A stretch of 64,000 nucleotides of DNA from CAZVED01 sp964626205 (GTDB taxonomy: Bacteria; Patescibacteriota; Patescibacteriia; SG8-24). A program made the translations under genes and the position numbers. The notes below the pieces were generated by a model. That model saw only the letters and a list, made by a program, of their open reading frames with translations. It ran no database searches and was not told the origin of the DNA. Each line of letters opens with the position of its first letter. The first letter of the stretch is position 1. Location: contig CAZVED010000001.1 in the NCBI GenBank assembly GCA_964626205.1, positions 1-64,000 of the forward strand, in the 5' to 3' direction. Shown here in pieces: positions 40,571-49,094 of the stretch.

Positions 40571-41766
40571 CACGCATGAAGATCTGCATTGTTTCCAACT
40601 TGTATGGGGAGCTCGCGCGCGGGGGAGCGGAGCGTATCGCGGAAGCCCAGGCGCGCGCGTTGGTTGGGGCCGGGCATGTGGTAACCGTCATCACCGCAAA
40701 GCCGGTGGATTCGGCGGCGCCGGACACGGAAACCATCGATGGTGTCACCGTGCATCGCATCATGCCTCGCAACCTTTTCTTTTACACCGACGCACACCGC
40801 CATTCGCTCGTCGCACGGTTCGCTTGGCACCTCATTGATACGTTCAACGGTGGCGCGGCGGAAGCGGTCGGCGACATTCTTCGTAAAGATCCGCCAGACA
40901 TCGTGCATACGCACAACCTCATGGGTCTGAGTTTTCTCGTGCCAGCGACGGTGCGCCGCATGCGATTCCGTCATGTTCATACGTTGCACGACGTGCAGCT
41001 GCTGCACCCGTCGGGACTCATTGGTGTCGGGGAAGAACATCCGCCGTTTTTCGTACGACTCGCGCGCCGTGCGTATGGTGCGCTCATGCGATGGCTCATG
41101 GGGTCACCGGACGTCGTCATTTCGCCATCGCGATTCCTGGCCGATAAGCACGTGCACACCGGGTTCTTCCGGCGGTCTGATGTGCGTATCGTGCCGAATC
41201 CGGTACCGGACGCGCTCGTCGAACCGGTCAAAAAGGAGGGTCGAAACCGCTTCTTGTTCGTGGGGCAGATGGAGGCGCATAAGGGCGCTGTAGGCCTCTT
41301 GGAGGCCTGGGAGAGGCTCCAGGGCCTCGATGGGGGTACGTTGGAGCTGGCAGGGGACGGGACGCTGGCGGAGGAGGTCGCGCGGCGTTGTGCCGGGCTT
41401 TCGGGCTGCCGCATGCTCGGCAAAGTTACAGGAGAGACGCTTTCCGCAGCGTATGACCGCGCGGCATTCGTGGTGCTGCCGTCCGTCGTCATCGAGAACG
41501 CGCCGACCGTCATCGGCGAGGCGTTCGCGCGCGGTGTGCCGGTGATCGCTTCCGCGATCGGTGGTATTCCGGAGATCGTCCGTAACGACGTGAACGGCTT
41601 CCTTGCGATTCCGGGCGACGCGGCATCTTTGGACGGAGCGTTGCTCCGTGCTACGCGTCACGGTGATTGGGACGCGCTCTCCGCGAACGCGCTCGTCTCC
41701 GCGCGCGGGCGTTCCATGGAACGGCACCTTGCGGGGTTGCTGGAGGCATACGCGGGCGACGATTGA
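40567..41766 (+). CDS. GT4-family glycosyltransferase
   Basis: A 399-residue GT-B enzyme beginning MKICIVSNLYGELARGGAER after three residues, with ILRKDPPDIVHTHNLMGLS, RFLFVGQMEAHKGAVGLLEA and VLPSVVIENAPTVIGEAFARG (EX7E region, with the first Glu in VIEN). The GTG at 40567 overlaps the previous stop as GTGA; the ATG at 40576 is a good alternative start. It is the last gene of the operon that began at 36309. Confidence 0.9.
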   Translation: MTRMKICIVSNLYGELARGGAERIAEAQARALVGAGHVVTVITAKPVDSAAPDTETIDGVTVHRIMPRNLFFYTDAHRHSLVARFAWHLIDTFNGGAAEAVGDILRKDPPDIVHTHNLMGLSFLVPATVRRMRFRHVHTLHDVQLLHPSGLIGVGEEHPPFFVRLARRAYGALMRWLMGSPDVVISPSRFLADKHVHTGFFRRSDVRIVPNPVPDALVEPVKKEGRNRFLFVGQMEAHKGAVGLLEAWERLQGLDGGTLELAGDGTLAEEVARRCAGLSGCRMLGKVTGETLSAAYDRAAFVVLPSVVIENAPTVIGEAFARGVPVIASAIGGIPEIVRNDVNGFLAIPGDAASLDGALLRATRHGDWDALSANALVSARGRSMERHLAGLLEAYAGDD

Positions 41767-41791
41767 CGCGGGTCGGGCGAAGCGCTATCCT
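41763..41791 (+). promoter_or_regulatory. Promoter TTGACG-17-TATCCT
   Basis: TTGACG (41763-41768) overlaps the stop codon of the preceding gene; TATCCT is at 41786-41791. Downstream, AGGAGGT is an unusually perfect Shine-Dalgarno before 41817. Confidence 0.75.
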
Positions 41792-41816
41792 TTTCCACGC
41801 TTCCTAGGAGGTCTGC

Positions 41817-42071
41817 ATGAACACGAGAATCGCGATGGGCTTTTCCCTGCTATTCGTTTTCATCCCGATCGTTATCGGGGTATTCGCTTCGGCACCGGCC
41901 GTCCTCGTCATGGGAGTCGTCTATCTGCTTGCGGGAGCACTTCCCGTCCTTCCGGTCGGCAGGAACGTCGGCGGGGACCCACTCGCCGCGGAGATCAATC
42001 CGCCGATCATCGCGCTCATCATTCTCGGCCTGCTTGGCACAGCTCGCTTCGTCCTGCACGTGCTTCCGTGA
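41817..42071 (+). CDS. Small hydrophobic membrane protein
   Basis: An 84-residue protein with three hydrophobic segments (about 6-24, 26-44 and 64-82) separated by GRNVGGDPLAAEINP. It has its own promoter, the best Shine-Dalgarno in the window (AGGAGGT, 4 nt before the ATG) and its own terminator. No family recognised. The structured RNA at 42169 lies about 100 bases downstream. Confidence 0.7.
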   Translation: MNTRIAMGFSLLFVFIPIVIGVFASAPAVLVMGVVYLLAGALPVLPVGRNVGGDPLAAEINPPIIALIILGLLGTARFVLHVLP

Positions 42072-42075
42072 AAAA

Positions 42076-42102
42076 GCTACCGCCTTCCGGGCGGTATTTT
42101 TA
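42076..42102 (+). terminator. Terminator
   Basis: TACCGCC-ttcc-GGGCGGTA followed by TTTTT right after the small membrane gene. Confidence 0.9.
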
Positions 42103-42168
42103 AAACATCAGCTAAAGGAGAGTACGAATGCAGATGAGGTGCGAGAGAGGTGACTTTGGAACAGATGC

Positions 42169-42272
42169 AAGTCTTGGCAAAGCACGGGTGACGCCGGGAG
42201 AGGTCTCCACAAGCCGCGCGCTTCAGCGCGCGGAGCAGTGGAGAAACCCGGCGGCAGGACCCGTGCCGTCAT
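42169..42272 (+). ncRNA. Putative structured RNA, copy A
   Basis: Four stacked helices can be drawn: 42182-42188/42260-42266 (GCACGGG/CCCGTGC), 42192-42198/42247-42253 (CGCCGGG/CCCGGCG), 42204-42210/42238-42244 (TCTCCAC/GTGGAGA) and 42214-42221/42226-42233 (CCGCGCGC/GCGCGCGG, loop TTCA). The copy at 59669-59773 keeps the whole fold with two compensatory pair changes, while its terminal loop differs. No Rfam class I know matches. An overlapping frame (42128-42274, 48 codons, with AGGAG upstream) is an alternative explanation. Confidence 0.6.
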
Positions 42273-42311
42273 GAATGGAATACATGGTCCAAGACCCTGC
42301 TCGTACCATCA

Positions 42312-44465
42312 TCAGCGTTCATACCGGAAGATCCATACGCGATCCTCCACGACCCACGACTCCGCCGCGTCACGTCGCGCGCCGACGAGGATGTTCTGCG
42401 CGCCGTGCCAGTAGTGGTTCACTACGAAGAACGCCTGGTCTACGCCGGCGAGGTCCATCGCCGCGAGTGCTTCATCGGCACAGCCTGCACAGTCGTTCAT
42501 AGCGAGGAAGCGCGCATAGAGCGGTCCGCCGGTTGGGACGGGGTAGAAGAAGATGTCACCGCGTTCACCGAAGTACGTGCGGAACCCGGATTCCTTGATT
42601 GCCGCGGCGGACACCGATTGGTTCGCGAGGACGACGTACGGTTTTCCTTTTGCCGCTTCTTCGATGCGCTGGACGGCTGTGACGTCGTGCGCGCTCGTAG
42701 ACCATCCACGGCTGCTTTCGTACGTGTCGCGGCGTGGGTAGGCGAGGTAGAAGGACGCGGTCACAAGGATCGCGATGAGCGCCGCTGTGCCGACACGGAG
42801 ACTCGGCATGCCGTTCCGTGCGCGTCGGAGCATTTCGCCGAACGCGACGACGGCGGTTGGGGCGAGGAGGAACACCGTCAGGTCGAGAAGGCGATCGGCG
42901 TAGTTGGATTGTTCGTAGTCGATGAGGAATGGGAAGTCGATGAACGACTTGAGGAGCACGTAGTTGCCGAGGAAGACGATGGCACCGACGGCGTAGGCAT
43001 CCGCTGCTTCGCGGCGTTTGCGGAGGAGGACGATGCCAGCGAGGCCTGCAAGGAGCAGGAGCGGTATGCGCCAGGTCCGCCAAGCGTAGACGAGGTCGAG
43101 TCCGGCGCGGAACTGCCGCGTGGCGATGTCTGGCGCGGCGTTGAGCTCACGGACGATGGCAGCAGGACTCTTGAGCGTGTCCGTGTCGAGGTGGACGGAT
43201 GCGCCTGAGAGCGCGGCGTTCAGCATGAAGACTGCAGGTAGCGCGAGGGAGCCGAGGATGGCGACGGCGACGAGTGCACGACGACGTGCGGTCACGGCAA
43301 GGCGACCGTAGCCTTCGATAGCGACGACGATAATGACAACGCCGACGAAGAGGAGCGCGGGGATGCCGGCGAGCGGATGCACGAGCGCGGTCGCGATGCC
43401 TAAGAGGACGAGCAGCGGCTTCGGGAACGCTGATGGCAGATGCACGGCCACGAGCGCGAGGAACGCAGTCATGAGTAGGAGCGCGTTCGCGACTCCTTGC
43501 GGCGTGGTCGCCACGAACGATGAGAGCGGGAGGAGGAACAGGCCGGCGCTTGCAGCTGCGGCTAACGGAGCATCCCACCGAAACGCGCGGCGAAGGCTCC
43601 AGAATGCAATCGGAACGGCGAGCGCGGCAAGAGCATGGACGAGGGAGAGGTCGATGGCGCCGACTGCGGAACCGGTGAGCCGTGCCAGCACGACGACAAT
43701 CGCGTACTGACCGACGTAGTAGAACGGTTTTGGTGAAATCATTCCGTCGCGGAAGATGGCTTCTTCCGTGGCGCGGTGAATGAACGGGTCGAAGCCGTAG
43801 CCGATCGCGTAGACGAGCGTTGCGACGGAGGTCAATGTGGCCATGAGGAGCATCATGGGGAGTACGGCGGTGCGTCCTATGACACCGGATGCGGAAAGCA
43901 TGAAGATGCCGCCTGCCGTGAGGAAGACGAGCGGAAAGACTGCGGAAGGGACTGCGTCCCATGGTGTACGGATAGCCGCGTCTGTGGCGGATCCTGCGAC
44001 GAGCGTTATCACGTACCAGAGGACGGCGACATAGGCCATGAGAAGCACGCTCGCAATGATGCGCGCAGGCAGGGGTGGTGTTGATGGAGTACTGTCGGCG
44101 TCATCAGTATTCGCGTTGAAGATGCCGTTACTGCTCGCCTGACGTCGTGGGATGGCCGTGACAATGAGCGGAGTACTAATGACAACGAACATGGTCGCCA
44201 TCGTTCCGAGGTTTGCCGCATAGTACATTGCGCTTCCGGCAATCATGAGGATGCAGAGGAAGAGCGTGCCGCCGAGCGTGATGCGCCAGATACCACGTTC
44301 GGCAGGGAGGAGGCGTTCGCCGCAGAGCCAGGATCCGAGGATGAGGTAGATTGCTCCAAGGAAGGGTTTGAGCGGCACGGTGGCGGGAAGCAGAAGCGCG
44401 AGTGCGCCACATGCTGTCAGGATAAGCGGGAAAAGGGTATACTTTTTCAGTGAAATGCTTCCCAT
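42312..44465 (-). CDS. Large polytopic membrane protein, probable GT-C-type glycosyltransferase
   Basis: A 717-residue protein with well over a dozen hydrophobic helices through about residue 570 and a soluble extracytoplasmic C-terminal domain (about 580-717). An early loop holds GFDPFIHRATEEAIFRDG, resembling the acidic first loop of GT-C enzymes that use polyprenyl-phosphate sugars. The start at 44465 (MGSISLKK) is chosen because TACACT (minus, 44482-44477) lies 11 nt upstream; the frame runs open far beyond it, antisense to the next gene. It faces the CDP-alcohol phosphatidyltransferase gene divergently. Functional assignment is tentative. Confidence 0.65.
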   Translation of the reverse strand: MGSISLKKYTLFPLILTACGALALLLPATVPLKPFLGAIYLILGSWLCGERLLPAERGIWRITLGGTLFLCILMIAGSAMYYAANLGTMATMFVVISTPLIVTAIPRRQASSNGIFNANTDDADSTPSTPPLPARIIASVLLMAYVAVLWYVITLVAGSATDAAIRTPWDAVPSAVFPLVFLTAGGIFMLSASGVIGRTAVLPMMLLMATLTSVATLVYAIGYGFDPFIHRATEEAIFRDGMISPKPFYYVGQYAIVVVLARLTGSAVGAIDLSLVHALAALAVPIAFWSLRRAFRWDAPLAAAASAGLFLLPLSSFVATTPQGVANALLLMTAFLALVAVHLPSAFPKPLLVLLGIATALVHPLAGIPALLFVGVVIIVVAIEGYGRLAVTARRRALVAVAILGSLALPAVFMLNAALSGASVHLDTDTLKSPAAIVRELNAAPDIATRQFRAGLDLVYAWRTWRIPLLLLAGLAGIVLLRKRREAADAYAVGAIVFLGNYVLLKSFIDFPFLIDYEQSNYADRLLDLTVFLLAPTAVVAFGEMLRRARNGMPSLRVGTAALIAILVTASFYLAYPRRDTYESSRGWSTSAHDVTAVQRIEEAAKGKPYVVLANQSVSAAAIKESGFRTYFGERGDIFFYPVPTGGPLYARFLAMNDCAGCADEALAAMDLAGVDQAFFVVNHYWHGAQNILVGARRDAAESWVVEDRVWIFRYER

Positions 44466-44496
44466 AGAGTTCTCGTAGTGTACCACAGTCTTGCCT

Positions 44497-45084
44497 ATGT
44501 TCAGCGCCAAATGGAATGAGAATATCCGCCTGACTCGGATGGACCACGTCCTCGCTGCGACTTTTCTCAGGCTCCTCCCGTCACGCGTCACCCCGAACCA
44601 CCTCACCGTGCTTCGGATGTTGCTTATCGTCCCGACGGTCACCTTGTTAGTGCGGGAACGGTATGGGTGGGGTATAGCATTGTTTTTATTCGCAGGACTT
44701 ACTGATGCGCTTGATGGTGCGCTCGCGCGGACGCGGAAACAGATTACGGAATGGGGGATTCTGTACGATCCGGTTGCGGATAAACTGCTCATCGGCACGG
44801 TGCTCGTCGTTATCGTGCTGCGGCACGTGAACGCGGTCATCGGTATCGCGCTGCTGTTCGTAGAGGCGGTACTCGTGGTCGGCGGATGGCTCCGGAAGCG
44901 TCGAGGTGTCGTTGTCCCTGCCGGGCCGTGGGGAAAAGCGAAGATGTTCTTCGAGGTCGCCGCCGTCCTCTTCTTGCTTATCGCGCTGGCATCCGGCGTC
45001 GACCTTTTTGTCGACCTCTCGCAAGGAACGCTTGTTGTCGCTCTCATCACGGCAATCGTCAGCGTGTTCGCTAAGCTGCACTGA
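44497..45084 (+). CDS. CDP-alcohol phosphatidyltransferase family protein
   Basis: A 195-residue membrane protein with the complete family motif in TDALDGALARTRKQITEWG...DPVADK (Asp70, Asp73, Gly74, Ala77, Arg78, Gly87, Asp91, Asp95), the metal-binding catalytic site. It transfers a phosphoalcohol from a CDP-donor; the length fits PgsA-like phosphatidylglycerophosphate synthases or inositol-phosphate relatives. Several membrane helices surround the motif. It overlaps the next gene by one base. Confidence 0.9.
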   Translation: MFSAKWNENIRLTRMDHVLAATFLRLLPSRVTPNHLTVLRMLLIVPTVTLLVRERYGWGIALFLFAGLTDALDGALARTRKQITEWGILYDPVADKLLIGTVLVVIVLRHVNAVIGIALLFVEAVLVVGGWLRKRRGVVVPAGPWGKAKMFFEVAAVLFLLIALASGVDLFVDLSQGTLVVALITAIVSVFAKLH

Positions 45085-46712
45085 TGTCTATGTACGCTGC
45101 ACTCCGTCGCGCAGTCGTTTTTCTGCCCGCCATCATCGCGCTTGTCATCACCTATGCTTTCTTGCCGCTTACTGTTCCCGGTATCGATAATTCTCCGGAT
45201 GAAGCCGCTAACCGTACGTTTGCGACGGAGTTTGCGGAGCATCAGCGACTTTGGCGTCCGGAACCGCTCGATGTCGTAGCACCCGACCTCGTGCACCCAC
45301 GCAGCGTCCGCTTCGCGCAGGGCGTACAAGTTCCGGTCGGATTCCTGGGTTTACCGGTTCTCTACGGAGGCATTGCCATGTTCGCAGGAGTTTGGAGCAT
45401 TCCATTTTTCACGCCGCTCCTCGCTGCACTCGCCGCACTTGCTTGGGGTGGCATCGTGGCGCAGGCGTCTGATCGCCGCACGGGTGTCATCGCTGGTACG
45501 CTGCTCGCAGCACATCCGGCGTGGTGGTATGTGGCGAGCAGGACGCTCCAACCGAACCTCCTCTTCATGGCGTTGCTCATCGGCGCGTTATGGTTCTTCA
45601 CCGCATCACCGCTCAAAGAGGTGCGTCGTGCGATTCCCGCCGGCATGCTGCTTGGTCTCGCACTTGCCGTCCGTCCGTCCGAAGCGTATTGGATCGCGCT
45701 CGTCATCGGTGCGATGCTCGTCATCCTGCGTGATCGTCGTGCGTGGATCGATGCCATGATTGCTGCGGCCTGCGCCGGAGTGATGCTGGTACCGTTTGTC
45801 ATCACGCAGGTTGGCTTGTATGGCGGCATTTTCGCGACCGGGTACGGCAGCGCCATCGGTTCGGACGTGGTCGGTGCGGCAACAGGCGGCAACGCGGCGA
45901 AGCTACTCGGTCCGCTGCAACCGTACCTGTTTCCGCTCGGCTTCGCGCCACGTCTCGCCATTGAGACATTCAAAACGTATGGCATCGTGTTTTTCGGATG
46001 GTGGTCTGCGCTCGTCGGCGTGGCAGCGCTCGTTGCCGTCGTGCTCGCCGCCCGACGTCGGCTGACGGTGACGCGCCCTGTCGTCGCCATGCTCGTCGCA
46101 GGGATAGTGCTCACGATGTGGCTTGCCGTGTTTTACGGTTCCTGGAGCATTCAGGATAATCCCGACCCCAACGCCGTCACTATCGGCGCGTCGTACATCC
46201 GATACTGGCTCCCGGTGTTTGCTGCTTCGACGCTTCCGGTTGCCTGGCTCATTTCCCGCATCGTGTCCGCTCTTCCGCGCCGACGTATCGGCACGCTCAT
46301 CGCTGCTATCGCCGTCATCGGTATCGTGGTGACATCCGGGTATCAGATATTCACGTCGCATGAAGAGGGGTTGCTCACGGTCCGTGCAAACCTGGAGCGA
46401 TACATGGAAGAGCGCGATACCGTTCTCACACTCACCGAAGAAGACGCCCTTATCGTCGTGGACCGTTCCGACAAGGTGCTCTACCCGCATCGTAGCGTCG
46501 TCACACCGCTTCGTTCCGATCGCACCTATGCTGCGCTGCCGGCACTCGCCGCGGAAGTGCCCGTGTACTACTTCGGTATCACGTTGCCAGCGTCGGACCT
46601 TGCCTGGCTGAACACGGTGAAGCTTCCTCCACTGGGGTTGTCTATCGAGCCGATCCGACCGTTCGTAGATCAGACGTTATACCGATTCATCCGTAACGAG
46701 GAGTCGCAATGA
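45084..46712 (+). CDS. GT39-like (GT-C) membrane glycosyltransferase
   Basis: A 542-residue protein with about eleven or twelve helices. The first extracytoplasmic loop carries IDNSPDEAANRTFATEFAEH, the acidic DE motif expected of GT-C enzymes, and a later loop has SWSIQDNPDPN. The C-terminal 120 residues are soluble. It probably adds sugars from a polyprenyl-phosphate donor on the outer face, working with the GT2 at 37335. Overlaps its neighbours by one and four bases. Confidence 0.75.
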   Translation: MSMYAALRRAVVFLPAIIALVITYAFLPLTVPGIDNSPDEAANRTFATEFAEHQRLWRPEPLDVVAPDLVHPRSVRFAQGVQVPVGFLGLPVLYGGIAMFAGVWSIPFFTPLLAALAALAWGGIVAQASDRRTGVIAGTLLAAHPAWWYVASRTLQPNLLFMALLIGALWFFTASPLKEVRRAIPAGMLLGLALAVRPSEAYWIALVIGAMLVILRDRRAWIDAMIAAACAGVMLVPFVITQVGLYGGIFATGYGSAIGSDVVGAATGGNAAKLLGPLQPYLFPLGFAPRLAIETFKTYGIVFFGWWSALVGVAALVAVVLAARRRLTVTRPVVAMLVAGIVLTMWLAVFYGSWSIQDNPDPNAVTIGASYIRYWLPVFAASTLPVAWLISRIVSALPRRRIGTLIAAIAVIGIVVTSGYQIFTSHEEGLLTVRANLERYMEERDTVLTLTEEDALIVVDRSDKVLYPHRSVVTPLRSDRTYAALPALAAEVPVYYFGITLPASDLAWLNTVKLPPLGLSIEPIRPFVDQTLYRFIRNEESQ

Positions 46713-48271
46713 TGCCAAGTCGTCACATCAGCAGGTTCGTTCGTTTCGTGGCAACGCTGGTCGTCATCGGGGTGGCGTGCGCGGTCGTTTTGCGCATCAC
46801 GGTTCCGTCCGGCGTCTTACACGCAGAGACGGGGTTCCTCCGACCGACGCCGCTTCTCTCCGCCCCGAAGCCGTCAGAGCGAGTCATGGGACCAACAGGA
46901 GCAGGCGCGCGAAATGCCACTGGCGTGACGGCAGTCGCCACGCCGGTCTACGTCGATATGACCCCGCCGGATGCCTACGATCGCGCCATCGTCACGTTGC
47001 GCTACCGCAGCGAAGGGCAGCCGGTCATCGAAATCGGCGCGCTCACGTCGCCGCTCGATGAATCGTTCCTTATGCGCCCCGCCGGAAATCGTTTGCTCGA
47101 CCTGCTTTCTTGGTCTCGGATCACGAGCGGGACGCTGACGCTCTTGCAGCGCGATGCACGGTATCCGTCCATCGATGCGTTCCTGCAGGACCCGCCATCT
47201 CCGGAGGAAATCGCCGTCTACCACGCATCCGTCGATGCGCCGTTCCGCATTCCAGGGTACGTCCCATCATCCGATATGACCTCGACGGACGTTTCGTTGC
47301 GCGGCGGACATACGATGCTGACGTACGTGGAGGGCGAGGACTTGCAGTTCACGTTTTCCGTGCAGGATATGAACCGGCAGCTTGGCGGTGATCCGGTGAC
47401 GGTTTCCGTCTACAAGGCGGGGGACTCCTCGCGCGCACTGGCTCGAGCGGTGCTTGCTGACGACGGGAACGTTTCCGACGATCAGCGCTCGGAGGGCCTG
47501 CGCTCCGTCTCCGTGACGCTCACGGATCCGCCGACGGGCGCATACCGCATTGTCGTGACCGTCTCCGACGACGTGTTCATTCGTTCCATTCGCACACCGC
47601 AGCGTAAGCTCGTTGTTGACGGGCGCATCTACCTCGGTGATCACGTTGGGTATAGCAATCGCACCGACCCGATCGCGGTCATCGCGAGCGGCACGCGTCT
47701 CGTCGCACGAACGCCGCATGCAGAGGCGCTTCAGACGCTCGATGTCGATGGCCGCCCACTGGTTATCGATGCCATGCATGCCGCCGTGCACGCCCGGCTC
47801 GGAGAGGTTCGCGGACGCCGTACTGTTACGTCCCCGAAACGCTCCGTGACGCTTGAAACGGACGGCGTCTTTGCGCTCTCGGACGCGCAATTTTTCGATC
47901 CGCTTCCGCTCACGATACGGTGGCACACCGATGAAGCGGCGCTTTCCGCTGCAGGTATTCGGTACGTACTCACGTCATACGTGTCGCCAGTGTACGATGG
48001 GGACGTATCCGTCGCGACCGCGGAGTTTCCGACGTCGATGCTTGCGCTGACACCGGACGGGGCGTACCGTTTTACCATCTCCGCACCAGGACTCGGCGAG
48101 AACGGTCATGCCGTGCATGTGGAGTCGTTGGGCGTCACGCTGCGACGGCCGGCGTCGTCCTTTGCGGAGGCGATGAGCCGTCTCGTGCGCGGTTTGGAGC
48201 CACCATCCGCATCGTCCTTCATTCCTTCCGTCGTGGCGGATACCGTCACGTTCGGTGAACGTATCCCGTGA
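46709..48271 (+). CDS. Hypothetical exported protein linked to the GT-C gene
   Basis: A 520-residue protein with an N-terminal anchor or signal (about residues 10-30) and an otherwise soluble, beta-rich extracytoplasmic body. Segments include VRIVVTVSDDVFIRSIRTPQ-like strands and a region SFLMRPAGNRLLDLLSW. It overlaps the GT39-like gene by four bases, so it may assist or be glycosylated by that enzyme (inference). No family is recognised. Confidence 0.6.
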   Translation: MMPSRHISRFVRFVATLVVIGVACAVVLRITVPSGVLHAETGFLRPTPLLSAPKPSERVMGPTGAGARNATGVTAVATPVYVDMTPPDAYDRAIVTLRYRSEGQPVIEIGALTSPLDESFLMRPAGNRLLDLLSWSRITSGTLTLLQRDARYPSIDAFLQDPPSPEEIAVYHASVDAPFRIPGYVPSSDMTSTDVSLRGGHTMLTYVEGEDLQFTFSVQDMNRQLGGDPVTVSVYKAGDSSRALARAVLADDGNVSDDQRSEGLRSVSVTLTDPPTGAYRIVVTVSDDVFIRSIRTPQRKLVVDGRIYLGDHVGYSNRTDPIAVIASGTRLVARTPHAEALQTLDVDGRPLVIDAMHAAVHARLGEVRGRRTVTSPKRSVTLETDGVFALSDAQFFDPLPLTIRWHTDEAALSAAGIRYVLTSYVSPVYDGDVSVATAEFPTSMLALTPDGAYRFTISAPGLGENGHAVHVESLGVTLRRPASSFAEAMSRLVRGLEPPSASSFIPSVVADTVTFGERIP

Positions 48272-48280
48272 TCGATACCT

Positions 48281-48673
48281 ATGCGACGAGACGAACTGCG
48301 CACTTTTCTTCCCATCATCGCCGATGTCGCATCGGTGACGTTCGTCGCGAGCTGCCTTCTTGTGCTCATTGCGGCAGCAGGCGAGCTACGAAGCCCTGGT
48401 CTTGCCGCGAGTTTCCTTTCCCTGCAGGTGCTTGTCGTTCTTGCCGTGACAGCAGGGTTGGTGTCGTTGTCTGTGCCGAGGGCATCCCCGATGTCACGTG
48501 CTGCGCGCGTCGGGTATGTTGTGACAGGCACCATTGCGACGGCTGCCGTCGCGGCGCTTGCATGGGAGTACTTCGCGCCGTTTCCTGATATGCGCTTCCC
48601 GCTCACCGCACTCACGACGCTCACTGTTGCGACAGCTTTCATTTTTTTCCGCCGGCCGTCCGTAGCCGCATGA
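48281..48673 (+). CDS. Small four-helix membrane protein
   Basis: A 130-residue protein with four hydrophobic segments (about 10-32, 42-64, 74-95 and 102-122) and a basic N-terminus. No signature motif. It lies between the GT-C-linked gene and the HIT gene with short spacers, so it is probably in the same operon. Confidence 0.6.
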   Translation: MRRDELRTFLPIIADVASVTFVASCLLVLIAAAGELRSPGLAASFLSLQVLVVLAVTAGLVSLSVPRASPMSRAARVGYVVTGTIATAAVAALAWEYFAPFPDMRFPLTALTTLTVATAFIFFRRPSVAA

Positions 48674-48683
48674 CCATACGCCT

Positions 48684-49094
48684 ATGACCGACTGCATCTT
48701 CTGCAAGATCGTCCGCAAGGAAATTCCCGCCAGCATCGTCCATGAAGACGATGTCAGTCTCGCATTCCTCGACATTCGCCCCACGAGTGAGGGGCACGTG
48801 CTCGTCATCCCCAAGGCGCACTTCGACGGATTCGCCACGACGCCGCCAGATGTCCTCTCCGCACTCATGCCCATCGTGCAGCGCGTTGCCGTTGCGGCGA
48901 CCGCGGCTGTCGGTGCGCCAGCGTTCAATATCGGCGTGAATACGGGCAAGGAGGCAGGTCAGGTCGTTTTCCATACGCACATCCACGTCATCCCACGGAA
49001 GACGGACGATGGTCTCGAGATGTGGCATGGTAAGGAGCTTCCGAAGGAGCGCATGGAAGAGATTCTCGCTGCCGTCCAGACACGCATGGTATGA
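48684..49094 (+). CDS. HIT-family nucleotide hydrolase/transferase
   Basis: A 136-residue protein of Hint/PKCI type: N-terminal CIFCKIVRKEIPA, then EGHVLVIPKAH, and the histidine triad in VFHTHIHVIPR (HxHxH). It hydrolyses nucleoside phosphoramidates or similar nucleotides in the cytoplasm. Length is normal. It overlaps rfbB by four bases, although the functional link to rhamnose synthesis is not obvious. Confidence 0.95.
   Translation: MTDCIFCKIVRKEIPASIVHEDDVSLAFLDIRPTSEGHVLVIPKAHFDGFATTPPDVLSALMPIVQRVAVAATAAVGAPAFNIGVNTGKEAGQVVFHTHIHVIPRKTDDGLEMWHGKELPKERMEEILAAVQTRMV

Noticed and set aside
42169..42272. Known riboswitch (c-di-GMP, cobalamin, ZTP, fluoride)
   Set aside because: The conserved core sequences of these classes are absent; only the general hairpin stack is similar.
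42128..42274. 48-codon frame with AGGAG upstream overlapping structured RNA copy A
   Set aside because: The frame is only partly shared with copy B (two of three differences in the common part change the amino acid), whereas the RNA pairing is kept with compensatory changes. Kept as an alternative, not called as a gene.
44466..45329. N-terminal extension of the minus-strand GT-C-like protein to about 1005 residues
   Set aside because: The extra part is antisense to the CDP-alcohol phosphatidyltransferase gene and has a Ser/Arg/Thr-rich non-protein-like composition; a -10 box supports the start at 44465.
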